NCBI GenBank assembly: GCA_017311315.1 | Contig: CM029638.1 | Coordinates: forward strand, 13,188,227 to 13,252,226 | Direction of reading: 5' to 3' | Source of the DNA: Dendrocalamus latiflorus | Lineage: Eukaryota; Streptophyta; Magnoliopsida; Poales; Poaceae | Length of the DNA stretch: 64,000 nucleotides | Translations under genes and position numbers: made by a program | Notes under the pieces: generated by a model | Database searches by the model: none | Seen by the model: only the letters and a program-made list of their open reading frames with translations | What the model was told of the DNA's origin: nothing | Shown: positions 12,190 through 22,926 of the stretch, piece by piece | Layout: the number at the start of each line of letters is the position of its first letter | Position numbering within the stretch: the stretch's first letter is position 1

Positions 12190-13890
12190 GGTCAAATAGG
12201 TCGCTCGGCACGGTTCGGCACAACCCATATAGGTATGGCTTGTTTAGGCACAACCCGGTTGGTCCTGTTAACTTAACAAGTCATGTCGTATCGGCCCATA
12301 AGCTTAGCCTCAGACCTCACAGCTCAACAAGGTCATGTGATGTGCTAGCCAAAGCACATGTAGTATGATAGGTCAAGGATGGTCTGTTTAACCCGCAAGC
12401 CCGTTGCCGCCTGTGCCGCGTATTCCCTTGCACCTGCACAGCTACTGCTGATGCCGACACTAGCGAGTGGGAGATAGGGGAATGCGAGCCGCGAAAGGAG
12501 GCGGCGGCGGCGGGGAGGGAGGCTTGACGGAGGGAGAGAGGGGAGCGGTAGAGTGTGAGAGGGAAGAGCCAGTGGGAAGGGGGAGGCGGTGGCTGCAGGG
12601 AGGGAAGAACTGAGAAGAGGAGGCAACCGAATGGACTGAGTGGCAAAGCACAAGAGGGAGGAGGCAGCGGGGGCTAGGGAGGGAGGAGTCGAGGCGGGGA
12701 GGAGGGAATGGACCAAGCGGCAGAGCGCAAGAGGGAGGTGGTGGGGGGCTAGGGAGGGAGGAACCGAGGAGGGGAGGAGGTGGCAGCTGAGCAAGCCGAG
12801 TGGCGGAGCGCACGAGGGAAGAGGCAGCGAGGATTCCAAAATTTCAAATATTGGGTGAAAATATTTTGAATTTTGCCAAATTTTCACGGACTGAATCTCA
12901 TTTTTCACAACACAAACAAAAGAATAGATTGAGGGAAGAGTTGTGGCTAGATGATGGGGTGCCTATTTATAAAAGAAATTCAGAATTTTTTGAGATTGTT
13001 TTGAATTTTGTAAGCCTCCAATGGCTAAAAAAGAGTGAAAACTTCTAAATTTTTTTACTGTTACCGTGACCTACTAGTCTTTAACAGACCTTATTTGGCC
13101 AAACGGTCATAACTGGGTTGTGTCGTGCTATTCCAACCAAGCCTTATTGTGTCGACCAGGCCTTGCCGTGCTATGTACCCTTTAGGCACGACCCAGCACT
13201 CTCAGCCATCTACTCTCCATTGCCCGCCTAACTACCCTATTTCCCTCTAGCCCTCCACGCCGCCGCCAACACCCCCATCTCCCTCCCCGGCGCCTGCCTC
13301 CTTCTTCCTCTCCACCGCCTCTTCCCTCTCGTACTCTGCCGCACGGCCCGCTCGGCTGTTGCCTCCTCCCTAGCCCCCGCCGCCTCCTCCTTGTTGTGCT
13401 CTGCCGCTTGGCCATCGTCTCCTCCTCTCCTCGGCCCTCCGTTGCCTCCCCCACTTCTTGCCGCCTCCCTATCGTGCTCCGTCGCTTAGCCCACTTGGCC
13501 GCCTCCTCTTCTTCCCCTCCTCGGCTCCTCCCTCCCCGACCACCCCCCGCGCGTCCTCTCTCTCACGCTCCGCCGCTCGATCGCTCCCCGCTCCCCTCTC
13601 CCTCCGGGGAGCCTCCCTCCCCACCATGCCACCTCCTCCGTCATTGTCGTGCGCCCGTGTATGCTCCAATCCTTCCTCCCTCAATCCCTCACCGTTCGTC
13701 TGTGATATGCCTTGCCTGCATCGTTCCACACTCAACATAGTTCTATGCGTACTGTACTGGACAATCCCACCGAGCCGAGGTCATGACCTAAGCACGACAT
13801 GCTGTGTTAGGTCGAGTCGGGCTGGTACGATCTATTTAATCCTAAGTCATATCATATCTAGATCAGATCAATAATATCGTGCTTTGGATC
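12190..13890. repeat. Inverted pair of purine/pyrimidine minisatellite arms
   Basis: The left arm (about 12470-12830) is purine-rich (GGAGGGAGG, AAGCGGCAGAGCGCAAGAGGG). The right arm (about 13265-13640) is its pyrimidine-rich counterpart (CTCCCTAGCCCCC, GTGCTCTGCCGCTTGGCC). Within each arm a unit of roughly 60 bp recurs imperfectly. The outer flanks (GGTTCGGCACAACCC, GGCACGACCCAGC, GTCGAGTCGGGC) are also related. This is a foldback-type repeat or a rearranged transposon, not a gene. The Pro/Ser- or Arg/Gly-rich frames here are compositional. Confidence 0.55.
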
Positions 13891-15010
13891 AGCATGGTTA
13901 GCAGGACCATTTGGCCACTTCTACGATGCCGTAACTTCTGTTTGATTACTGCAACATTATAAGGTATTCATTCAGAATTTTTTGGGTGCTTTTATTTGGA
14001 ATTAGTTGGCACTGCACTTTTGCTGGTTGATGCATGCGTACTGTGAACAGCTCCATGTACTCTGATTCTCTGAACTTGCCGGGCTCCCTGTAGATGTCGG
14101 ACTGGGGTTTTAATTTGCATTTTTTCCCATTAAAAAAACGCTGTGGACATATCAATATACCGAAGGAAGCTCTCAGGACATGTATAATAGTCTATCTCTT
14201 TTAAACTTCCACCTCATCTGAAATATGCCGTGAGTAGCATCAGTGGTGTTAATCATCCAATCAATCTACTAAAGTAAGTTTCAAAAGTGGCAATTTCGAA
14301 ATTTGAGGTCTGTTTGGTCCGTTCACCGAAAAAAATCCTAATCTTCAGACATGCCACATTCAGCTGATTCACAACATTTCGTACGAAAAGATCGAGCAAC
14401 AGGCACAGGATTAGTTTGGCAAATCATGCCGAATCAACAACTTAGGCCTAATCGAGCCAAGTTACTATTAGAAGAGGATCTACGCGACAGCGATTTAGCG
14501 ATTTTTTTTCAAGGCTAACTGTAGCTTAATTAGGCATTTGCTACGAGGACCATCATCCCAAGGTGGGCCAGGTGGCCATGGACCTACGAGCAGCCGGCAC
14601 AGTTTGACGAGACATGTCACAGCACAAGCTTTGGAGCCATTCGATAGCTTGGTAGCTTGGTAGGGGCGGTGGATGCGGTTACCCATCCACATCCAAGGCC
14701 GCAATGGGGGGTGGTTTTCAAAACCGGAAGGGGGTTTATTCCTAGGCCAGAATCGCTTTTAATGGGAACGATGAATTTTGATACCACAAGAAGAAGAAGA
14801 GATAAGAAGGGAGGGCTAAAAGAAAAGAAAGGAAAAAAAAAAGTAACCTCTATTGCTATCCAGGCCAAGGAGGAGGAGGCAGGCTTTGAGTTGGGTGAGG
14901 ACGACCTTTCAATGCCCCCAATTCATTGCAGCTGGACCCTCCCAACATTTAGGGTACGTATCAATTTCTTTGTGTCCACCCACGGACTATTAATTAGTTA
15001 TCATCACCTA
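13891..15010. other. Intergenic DNA, nothing recognised
   Basis: Apart from a GGTCTGTTTGGTCCG phrase near 14308 that may be one end of an eroded MITE, no structure or coding potential was recognised. The 120-codon frame at 14657 on the + strand is Lys-rich low complexity without a domain. Confidence 0.4.
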
Positions 15011-15015
15011 AGATG

Positions 15016-15265
15016 GTGATCAGTTCGGCTTAAAAGCTTATGGCTGAAAATACTGTAACTGACAGAGATTCATTTAGCATAATTAAATTTAAAAAAATTT
15101 AAAAATATAAAAAATATGTTAACCTATTACGTATAATACAAACAAATACGGGAAAAAAAGAACCGGCAAAAAAGCTCAACAAAAAGCCAAAAGTTCAGAA
15201 AAAAACGAAATTTATGAATAGTGAAAAATAAGTTAGAAACCAAAAATTTAAGCCCAACCGATCAC
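15016..15265. mobile_element. MITE family member, copy 1
   Basis: The left end GTGATCAGTTCGGCTTAAA mirrors the right end, which reads GTGATCGGTTGGGCTTAAA from the other strand. The interior shares AATTAAATTTAAAAAAATTT and AATACGGGAAAAAAAGAACCGG with the copy at 17443. No convincing TSD could be read. Confidence 0.6.
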
Positions 15266-15466
15266 TGCCGATACGTATCATTTTTTATTACATGTAAGTA
15301 TACACGCACACACTACGAGCAAATACACATAAGTGTGCTTATTTAATACAAGCTATATTATGGATGACAGATAAATCCATGAACAGATTTTCCACTAAAG
15401 CGCACTCTACGTGTGGGTAAAGCGAGCATCAGGATTTAAAGCCTAGTAGGTGGAGCCATACCTTTA

Positions 15467-15809
15467 GAGCAAGTTTAATAGTACAGATAGCTGCTACCTC
15501 CAATACATTTTCATGTCATCAAAAGATAATGATGCAGTCAACTCATACAATAAGCTGGCTATAAGTTGTCTCCACAAGAGCTCTCAATCATTTAGTACAT
15601 ACATATGTATTGATAATTTAATACATATATGGGTATAGCAATTAGTTCTATGGGTACATGCATGGATAATGCCTCTTTTCCTGTGCTATAACCTGACTCT
15701 TGCATGGGAGTCGGCTTGGCTCTCTCTCTCCTTTTCTCCCCCTCCACATATGACTATGCTGACATGGATTCCCTTGTAGCTAGCACAGTCAGCCTTATTA
15801 AACTTGCTC
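15467..15809. mobile_element. Tourist-like MITE, TSD TTA
   Basis: GAGCAAGTTTAATAG at the left end is matched by CTATTAAACTTGCTC-type sequence at the right end (CTTATTAAACTTGCTC). TTA flanks both ends (15464-15466 and 15810-15812). It is 343 bp and noncoding, with TIR and TSD of PIF/Harbinger type. Confidence 0.8.
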
Positions 15810-16677
15810 TTATGACTCTAAGAGGTGGTTCCCACTTATCAAACATTTTGACAAGATTGGTTTGAACTGTTTATGTAGATTTAGCACAATTAAATTGCAT
15901 CCTTAAAGAAATTGTGTGACTAAACTACACTACAGTCATGGAACCTGTCTGACTAGTTAAAGCAAGTCAGTAAACTTCAAACTGCATATCCAAGTCACTA
16001 AATTTTATTTAGGTGTTCACTAAGTCATTAGTACGTCAGCCTGGGTATAACTAATCCCATGACATATTGACTCGCGCCACCGAGACGTAGGGTGTACATG
16101 AATTGCAATGTAATGACCAATGAGTAACAAAGCCAATGGCAGTTGCAATTTGCACTGAACCCCTTTGAAGTTTTGGCCTCTCACAATTTTACCCCCCGTT
16201 GAAACCCTCATGAGCTGCGGCTACGGCTACGAGGGGAGGAGCAACAAAGGAATTAGTTGTGATTTTTGCGACTAGATGTGGGCATAATGCTATGGCGGCA
16301 TGAGTTAATGTGCCATGCCATTGGTTGTATCTGGGCTGATATACTAGTGATCTAGAGTGATCAACTTAAATGAGTTTAGTAATCTAGATATGTAGTTTGA
16401 GAGTCCTAAGACCACTACGTGAGGGACTAAATTACTCTATATTTTTAGGGCAAGGACTAGATTACCTGTGAACCATCGTGGCAACGTTTTTCCTTATCAC
16501 TTCTATGTCACTTCCTGTTGTTCTGTCAAATGGCACTATACAATGGTGAGCAGCTAATAATATATGTACCCGGCGATGATTCATTTTAGCTTTCCTTCGT
16601 TGAGTGAATTCTACGCCCAGTTCATAAAGGTACGTAGTGTTCCTAAAACTAAAAAGTTCCTAAAAAAATGAAGATAC
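15810..16677. other. Intergenic DNA, nothing recognised
   Basis: No coding frame of note, terminal repeat or array was identified in this stretch. Confidence 0.4.
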
Positions 16678-16956
16678 CACTACAACAAAATAGTCTCATA
16701 GAGATGTTTTTGTTTAGACACTTTTTTTTAGTGTCTTTATGTAGCATATAAAGACATTTTTTTAGTGTTGTTCACTATCAACGTGTCTTTTAGAAATGTC
16801 TTCACATGAAACATATCAAAAACCGTAGAGATGTGTGGTAGTGAACAACACTGAAAACACTATAAAAAAAGTCTCAAGCAGCGTTTTTATATGCTGCATA
16901 AAGACATTAAAAACATCTAAACAAAAATATCTTTATGAGATTATTTTGTTGTAGTG
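16678..16956. mobile_element. CACTA-type foldback MITE
   Basis: The element starts CACTACAACAAAATAGTCTC and ends with the inverted form of CACTACAACAAAATAATCTC. Pairing continues inward for roughly 45 bp and, more loosely, over much of the 279-bp length, so it is almost a full hairpin. Flanking triplets are TAC and TAT, compatible with an eroded 3-bp TSD. The CACTA end motif is seen directly; it is too short to code for transposase. Confidence 0.8.
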
Positions 16957-17442
16957 TATGTAGCTCCGCTCCTATATCCACATATTTGCACATGCAACCA
17001 TTTAATAATTATAAAGGAATACACGCCTAATATTTAGTAGTTTAATTAAGCTTATAATTAGCACTAGTGTATCGGTCATCTAAAAAGCACTGGTGTATTG
17101 TGTACATTGGGAACACACAATTTGCGACAACCCGTAAGATAAACACCATAGTAGTTTATCACTCGTCATATCATTTTTTTTAGAGCAACTTTTTCTATGA
17201 CACCTATTGTATAGTACGCGATCGAGGCCATGTGATGTGTCTAGGATATGACAACGATCGAACACTCAAGTAGTTTTTCGCAGCCAATAATTTTAGTACA
17301 AGCGCAATAGTACGTCTAGTACGCTATGCTTACCATGCTGCCTCTAATTATTTTTTGCTATGAATCTAAGAAAAATTGTCCCTTTTTTTCGGCCATGAAG
17401 AAGTGCGTTTATTTGTTGGGCTCGTGATCTCGCATTTAGGTG

Positions 17443-17708
17443 GTGATCGGTTGAGCTGTGCCTTATGATTTATTTCATTGTAGCTGGCTAAAATTACACT
17501 GTAGCTGAAGGTGGCTTATTTGATATAATTAACTTTAAAAAAATTTAAAATTAGAAAAAACGGATTAGCCCATCACGCGTAATGCAAACGAATACGGAAA
17601 AAAAGAACCGGTAAAAAAACTCAAAAAAATAAAAAAAATCAGAAAAAGACAAAATTTAGGAATAGTGAAAAATAAGTCAGACGTCAGAAGCCGAAGCCGA
17701 AACGATCG
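17443..17708. mobile_element. MITE family member, copy 2
   Basis: It starts GTGATCGGTTGAGCTG and ends with sequence that reads TCGATCGTTTCGGCTT on the other strand. The interior phrases AATTAACTTTAAAAAAATTT and ATACGGAAAAAAAGAACCGG match copy 1 at 15016. It is noncoding. Confidence 0.6.
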
Positions 17709-18096
17709 AGGCAACATGGCAGTATGGCACCACATGCCATTCCCAATCAATCGGTCTTTTTAAGGTAAGTGAAGAGTCCTAACTCCAAATTACTGTATTG
17801 TTTCGATTTTACGGGTAATATCTGTAAATTTTGCATGGCAGTCAATGTTAACGTCGTTCTACTCGAAACTGGTGAACGCACTGGTAGCGTTTGTGCCGTT
17901 CGGCGGTGAATGGCGGACATTGACGACACCGAACAAGGCATATGTTTTCCTTTCCACACACGCGCGCGCGTTGCTTTCCAGCCTCCTCCCAGCCGCTGCA
18001 CATAATGCGAAGCGAAACGTCGATCCATCACGTACGTAGGGGAAGGAGAGATAGATGCTCCAGCGAAGGGCGTAGTGGAACGTTGGGAGTGGAGTG

Positions 18097-18491
18097 TAAG
18101 GGTGCAAACGGATCGGATTCGGACGGATATTGTTGTTATTATATTTTAACTCATATTTTTTCTCCAGATTCGGTACCAATTGGATTCGGTGCCGGATCGG
18201 TCGGGATTAACCCGTTTGTAAGGAATGCATGCAGTACAGCAAATGAAGTAGGAGGACGTACTGTCAAGAACTTGATGTTACTACTTAATAGCTGATGTGG
18301 AAGATTTTATTTTAGCATTGCAAAAGAAAATGAAACGTCAAATAGTAGCACTAACCTGAAATCAAACTTGAAGACGTATCGGATTCGGACGGATATTGCT
18401 ATTACCATATCCTAACCCATATTTTTTCTCCGGATTCGGTACCAATCGGATTCGGTGCCGGATCGATCGGGATTAACCCGACCCGTTTGCA
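18097..18491. mobile_element. hAT-like element with duplicated module
   Basis: A 395-bp unit begins TAAGGGTGCAAACGGATCGG and ends GACCCGTTTGCA, inverted at the AAACGG/CCGTTT core. It is flanked on both sides by AGTGGAGTG (18088-18096 and 18492-18500). Inside, a module of about 110 bp (GGATTCGGACGGATATTG...GGGATTAACCCG) occurs twice in direct order, at about 18112-18213 and 18380-18480. The flanking repeat suggests an 8- or 9-bp TSD, which would fit hAT or Mutator. The duplicated module suggests a dimeric MITE. Confidence 0.55.
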
Positions 18492-18699
18492 AGTGGAGTG
18501 AGTCGGCTAGCCAATGGCGTCAAACTCAGCGGCAGCCGGCCTGTGCGGGAGTTCGACGACGGCGTACAATTCCACTGTGAAGAACGGACGCAAAAGTCCG
18601 TGCGCGACCCAGTCGTATTACCCCACGCCGCTGCGGGGAGATCACGCTTAACATAGAGCGTCAATTATTGCCAGCTACGCCGAAGAGATGGATGAGCCA

Positions 18700-20001
18700 C
18701 CGTTAAAACTGCTAAACGAAACGAGATGGAATCTCGCAGTTACTCCCGTTAGTCGCCGAGAGTGACGTGTTGCACACGGTCCGTAGAACGTAAAACGAAA
18801 CGTAGAACGGTCCGTAGAACGTAAAACACTTTGATAGATCAGACGTTGACAACATGCAGCACATCTTTTCTACGATAGTTCTGTTCATATGCTCAGCTAT
18901 ATTGTTATGCTGAGGTGTAGCCGGTACTGTATAATGCCTTTCGATTGGCATAAACCTTTAAATTCTCCTAAATAGAATTCTATGTCATTATCTGTTCAAA
19001 GTTTCTTGACAAGTTTACCGGTATATTTCTTAATCATAATCTTCCACAATTTGAATATCTTGAATACATCAAACTTGTACTTGATAAAATATATCTAAAC
19101 TCTTTGAGAGTAGTCATCGATGATGGTCGACGTATAATTGGCACCTTCAAGAGATGAAACATGGGACTTACCTTATAAATCAGAGTGAACATAATCTAGT
19201 ATGCCTTTTGAAGAATGATTTGCAGAGCTGAAACTCACCTTCTTCTGTTTATAAAAAGACATAGTGGCCACAAAACTTTAACTGGTTGACACCTTGACCA
19301 TTGAGTAGACATATTTTGCATAACTCCTATAAGCTGGTTTCACTCATATACCCGACACGCATATGCCATAGAGTTGTCCCATCAACATTGAACAACCTGG
19401 TCAAGGTCACAGTAGCATTCCCAACCAGGGTAGTGCCTCAAAGATGATAGATGTTTGCTGTTTGCATATCATTTTTCATCACAATAAGAGAGCCTTTGAA
19501 GATCTTCATAGCAGAATAAGTCCCAAATCTTCGTTATCATATTTGACCTCCATAGCTTTAAGATCGATGTCCGCATCTTTAAATGCAATCAGATGACATT
19601 GGACCAATCCATCTTCTACCAACTCGAGTAAGAAAATCTTCTGGTTCAGATGTATTTTGCTGGTCAGATCCTTAGTCATGTAGATATGTTCCAACTTTAG
19701 CCATAATGTAACAACGGTGGTCTCCTTCATAACTTCCTAGAGGATACTATTAGAAAGATGAAGATGAATTTGAGAAAAAGCTTTGTGATCTCTTCTTTGC
19801 TTCTCCTCAACAGACCATGCAACAAACTTCTTATCAATTCTCAATATTGCATCATCCAAATTGAGCTGTATAGAATAGCTCACATCTTGACTTGCTAGAG
19901 AGAAAATCTTGTATCACAATCCAGCAGCGGAAGACCATATTTCATTGATGCTAGGTCAATCATGCCCTAGATTGATCGGGCGATGAACCAAACTCTAATA
20001 C
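18700..20001 (-). pseudogene. Ty1/copia retrotransposon remnant (gag to integrase)
   Basis: Read on the - strand, 19930-19506 matches copia gag (WSVEEKQRRDHKAFSQIH, then LWLKLEHIYMTKDLTSKIHL) with an internal stop. About 19480-19250 matches the gag-pre-integrase region (LWHMRVGYMS). 18951-18712 matches the integrase core (GIERHYTVP-like, then MNRTIVEKMCCMLS). Reverse transcriptase and RNase H are absent, and several stops and frame changes are present, so it cannot code for a working polyprotein. The primer-binding site lies at the right (20002-20070), which fixes the orientation. Confidence 0.8.
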
Positions 20002-20070
20002 CACTTGTTATGAAACAAGTGCTTTGATACCACTTGTTATGAAACAAGTGCTTTGATACCACTTGTTATG
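20002..20070 (-). repeat. Triplicated copia primer-binding-site segment
   Basis: On the - strand TGGTATCAAAGC/TGGTATTAGAGT, the copia primer-binding site complementary to initiator tRNA-Met, occurs three times. It lies within a 29-bp unit (plus strand ACTTGTTATGAAACAAGTGC TTTGATACC) repeated in tandem. It sits where the 5' LTR should meet the gag leader. Confidence 0.7.
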
Positions 20071-21547
20071 AAAATTGACTTGACAAGATATGAACAATGA
20101 AGAATAATCAGGAGCACAAGACAAAGATTTAGTATGAAAAACCCTTGCGGGAAAAACTATGGATGCACAATCGACGAAATCGCTATATAGGGCGAAGTTA
20201 TAGAAAGTTCTTGGTGTATTACATGTGTAGATAACTTGTGTTGTGTTATCTATTATGAGTCTCAGACGAGGAAGGAACAGAATTCTAGTCGGCAATGAAA
20301 ACATAGACCTACTATGAAACTAGAACAGTAACCTGCTCGGAGACAGAAACAATACTCTGCTCAGAGATGGAATAGAGCCTCAAATGGTGACAGTGAAGAG
20401 TTGTACTTGAAAGCAACTCGAGTAACCATGTCTGACTCCAATTGGCGCAAACACTTTTGGACATCGCGACTGGTGCAAGTCAGTGCAGAGTCTATCACGA
20501 ACATGAAGATGATCCTAATCATAACCTCTGATCAGTTCGCATTACTGATCAATCATACTGGTCAAAATATATCTTTTTGAGCGAAACCTGATTGAATTCT
20601 TCAAGTGGTTGGGTATGGTCAGATTTGGATCACAAAAATCTTTTGCCCCTAACTACATATAGTTTGAGTGAAGCTCATGAAGGCCAAGCTAATATAATTT
20701 ATTAGTGTGTTTGGAAGATGGAAATTTCGTATAAACTACATCAATAGGACGAACCGCCAAAGTGCATTGAATTGGCCTCCAATGAAGAAGACCTGCTTAA
20801 ACGTCCTAACCGTGATTGATGGGGTAGTGCTGCCACTAAACCATCGATGTTGCTACCTGATTCACGCTGATGCTCCTCGATGTGGTTTTCCTCTAGCCCT
20901 CGCTGTCACCTTGTACTCCATCAGTAAAAACGACTAGTAGGAAAAAAATATTGGAAAGAAATATTCTAGGAATCTTTTAATAGGGTTTGGGGGCAAAACA
21001 TGAAACATGTTATTTAGTTGGAATTTGGGACACACACGCATATTATTTTGAACGGCATAGCCTTTGGAGTTTAGATCGGACAAGCTCAAGTCGAAGTTCA
21101 GCCAAAGAGGGATTGTAAATCCACGCGCATCACATACAGTGAAATTCTTGTTATAAAGATCGCATGTAGCCATCGAATATGTATAAACAGTTTTGTCAAA
21201 TGGTTGACTAAACTTCCACCACTTGTACAATCAATTATTAATGGCAAAATTAGCTACAAGACACTGTAATTTTGTGGCATTTGTTACGAGACGTTGAAAA
21301 TCATGTCTTTGTTGAACAAACTGCAAAAACATCGCTTATTGTTGCATGACACTGCACCTATTATAATATTATTTCCAGCTGAGTTAGGAGAGAAGGCTGA
21401 CGAAGTTTCCAACATGCCCTTTGGTTGGCAAAGAGATGGAGATTGGGAGCGAGGGAGATGATTTGGGGGAATAGGGAATGCGACTAGGGCTTGGGGTATA
21501 AGGCAGTGCAGTTGAATATGGGCTACTTAGTTGAATCACATTTGGAT
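20071..21547. other. Intergenic DNA, possibly including eroded copia LTR
   Basis: The first several hundred bases next to the primer-binding site should be the copia LTR, but no TG...CA boundary or second copy was found. Two open frames of 76 and 98 codons (20707 on +, 21230 on -) show no recognised domain. No gene is supported. Confidence 0.35.
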
Positions 21548-21893
21548 TAGGGATGGCAATGGGCCTCGGGTCCCCAGCAACCTGTGGCGGAATTCCCCTA
21601 TTAGGTATTAATAAATTTAGCGGAGGTCTGGGATAGGGAAGGCCTTTCCATCTCCATCCCCTAATAGGGGAATTCCCCCCAATGTCATATGATAAATTTA
21701 CTGATTTCTACACAACCATATGATAAATATATGAAATTATCCTAATGTCATTGAAATTTAGATTCTTGATGGGCGCTGTTCCCACCAAAACCCAATGGGG
21801 ATACAAACTGGAGGAAAATAGCCCCTGGTAGCTAAATAGGAAATGGGGATGGGAGGTCATTCCCCGTGGAGAATTTCCCCGTTGCCATCCCTA
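21548..21893. mobile_element. hAT-type MITE with 8-bp TSD
   Basis: The left end TAGGGATGGCAATGGG and right end CCCCGTTGCCATCCCTA are inverted copies with one mismatch. They start with the TAGGGATG motif of Ac-like hAT elements. The flanks ATTTGGAT (21540-21547) and ATCTGGAT (21894-21901) match at 7 of 8 bases, the TSD length expected for hAT. The element is 346 bp, rich in GGGGAATTCCCC-like palindromes, and noncoding. Confidence 0.85.
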
Positions 21894-22036
21894 ATCTGGA
21901 TAGGTCCGCGGGCACTCACTATCATTTAAAAATTCTCTCTCCAACTCAGCCGTAAATGATATTATAATAGGTGCCGTGTCCTATAGCAAAGAGCCACATT
22001 TTTGTAATGTGTTTCAGTTGCCATTATTAGGTGATG

Positions 22037-22290
22037 CTCTAACTAGCTTTTGGTTCAAGCTTTTGTTTGTGACTTTTGGTTGAAATTGTACTGTGGTGGC
22101 TATTAGCTTTTTAAGAAAAATTGAAAAAAATAATAAAAATAACCGTTATATCATCATGAACAATGCAAAGGAATAAGAGAAAAAGAAAAGGCAAAAAGTC
22201 AAAATAAACCGAAATTAGAAGGCGATATGTACTAAATGGCTTTTGACTTAAATAAGCTAAAAGCAAAAAAAAAAAAAACTAGAAACTTAA
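22037..22290. mobile_element. MITE-like A-rich element
   Basis: The left AGCTTTTGGTTCAAGCTTTT and right AGCTAAAAGC surround an A-rich interior (AGAAAAAGAAAAGGCAAAAAG). The layout resembles the MITE family at 15016 and 17443. The ends are too diverged to fix a TSD. Confidence 0.4.
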
Positions 22291-22299
22291 AATGTTGAG

Positions 22300-22926
22300 A
22301 GCGGGACCGCTTGGGGTTTTTAGCCGTCTAGTTTCCAGGGAAGGTGCATGATTCATCAAGTTTTTAATCGAGTCCAAACCGTCTTTCACATTCGCCGAGC
22401 TCTCTAAACCCCGCTTGAACAATAAGAGTTAGTGGGTTGGCGTGATGCTCCTGCGCGGTTAATTTTCTCCCTCCCTCCCCTCTTGATATGACTAAGGTAA
22501 TATTTTTCTCTTTGAGATGCAAGACCAATGTAATATTGACATTACATTACGATCAGGGAAGAAAAGTTTAAGCGCGCCGTCTGAAGCCTTAGGTTAATTA
22601 ATTAATCAGGTCTCGCACACTCCTACATTAGATCTCTTTGATCAGGTCTGTTGTGCGTCATTTCTATGCGCTTTCTGGGCCGTCCATTTAATCATATCTC
22701 ATCTGCCCCTAGAAAATTAATATACATAGAAAAAGCGTCAAATTAACTATGAATTTTCAAGCCCAGCAGCATGCACGCTATATACGTGTACGCTTAGCTT
22801 TTCTCGGTTTCGGTAATTCGATTGCTTCGTGCCGACTGCCAAATCCATGTGGGATCTTTATCGTACGGACGTACGTCGTCCACCACCCATATATGTATAC
22901 GTACAAATACACTGAGGCAGGCTTCC
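22300..22926. other. Intergenic DNA, nothing recognised
   Basis: No gene, array or terminal repeat could be supported in this stretch. Confidence 0.4.

Noticed and set aside
12317..13874. Pro/Ser-rich frames of 100-190 codons around 12.3-13.9 kb
   Set aside because: They follow the purine/pyrimidine minisatellite on either strand, with no domain, splice structure or codon pattern of a gene.
14308..14470. GGTCTGTTTGGTCCG near 14308 considered as a Tourist MITE end
   Set aside because: No matching inverted terminus or TAA/TTA duplication was found within 500 bp.
20707..21230. Two frames (76 codons on +, 98 codons on -) considered as a possible small gene
   Set aside because: No recognised family, no splice partners and an AT-rich transposon setting; evidence is insufficient to call a gene.
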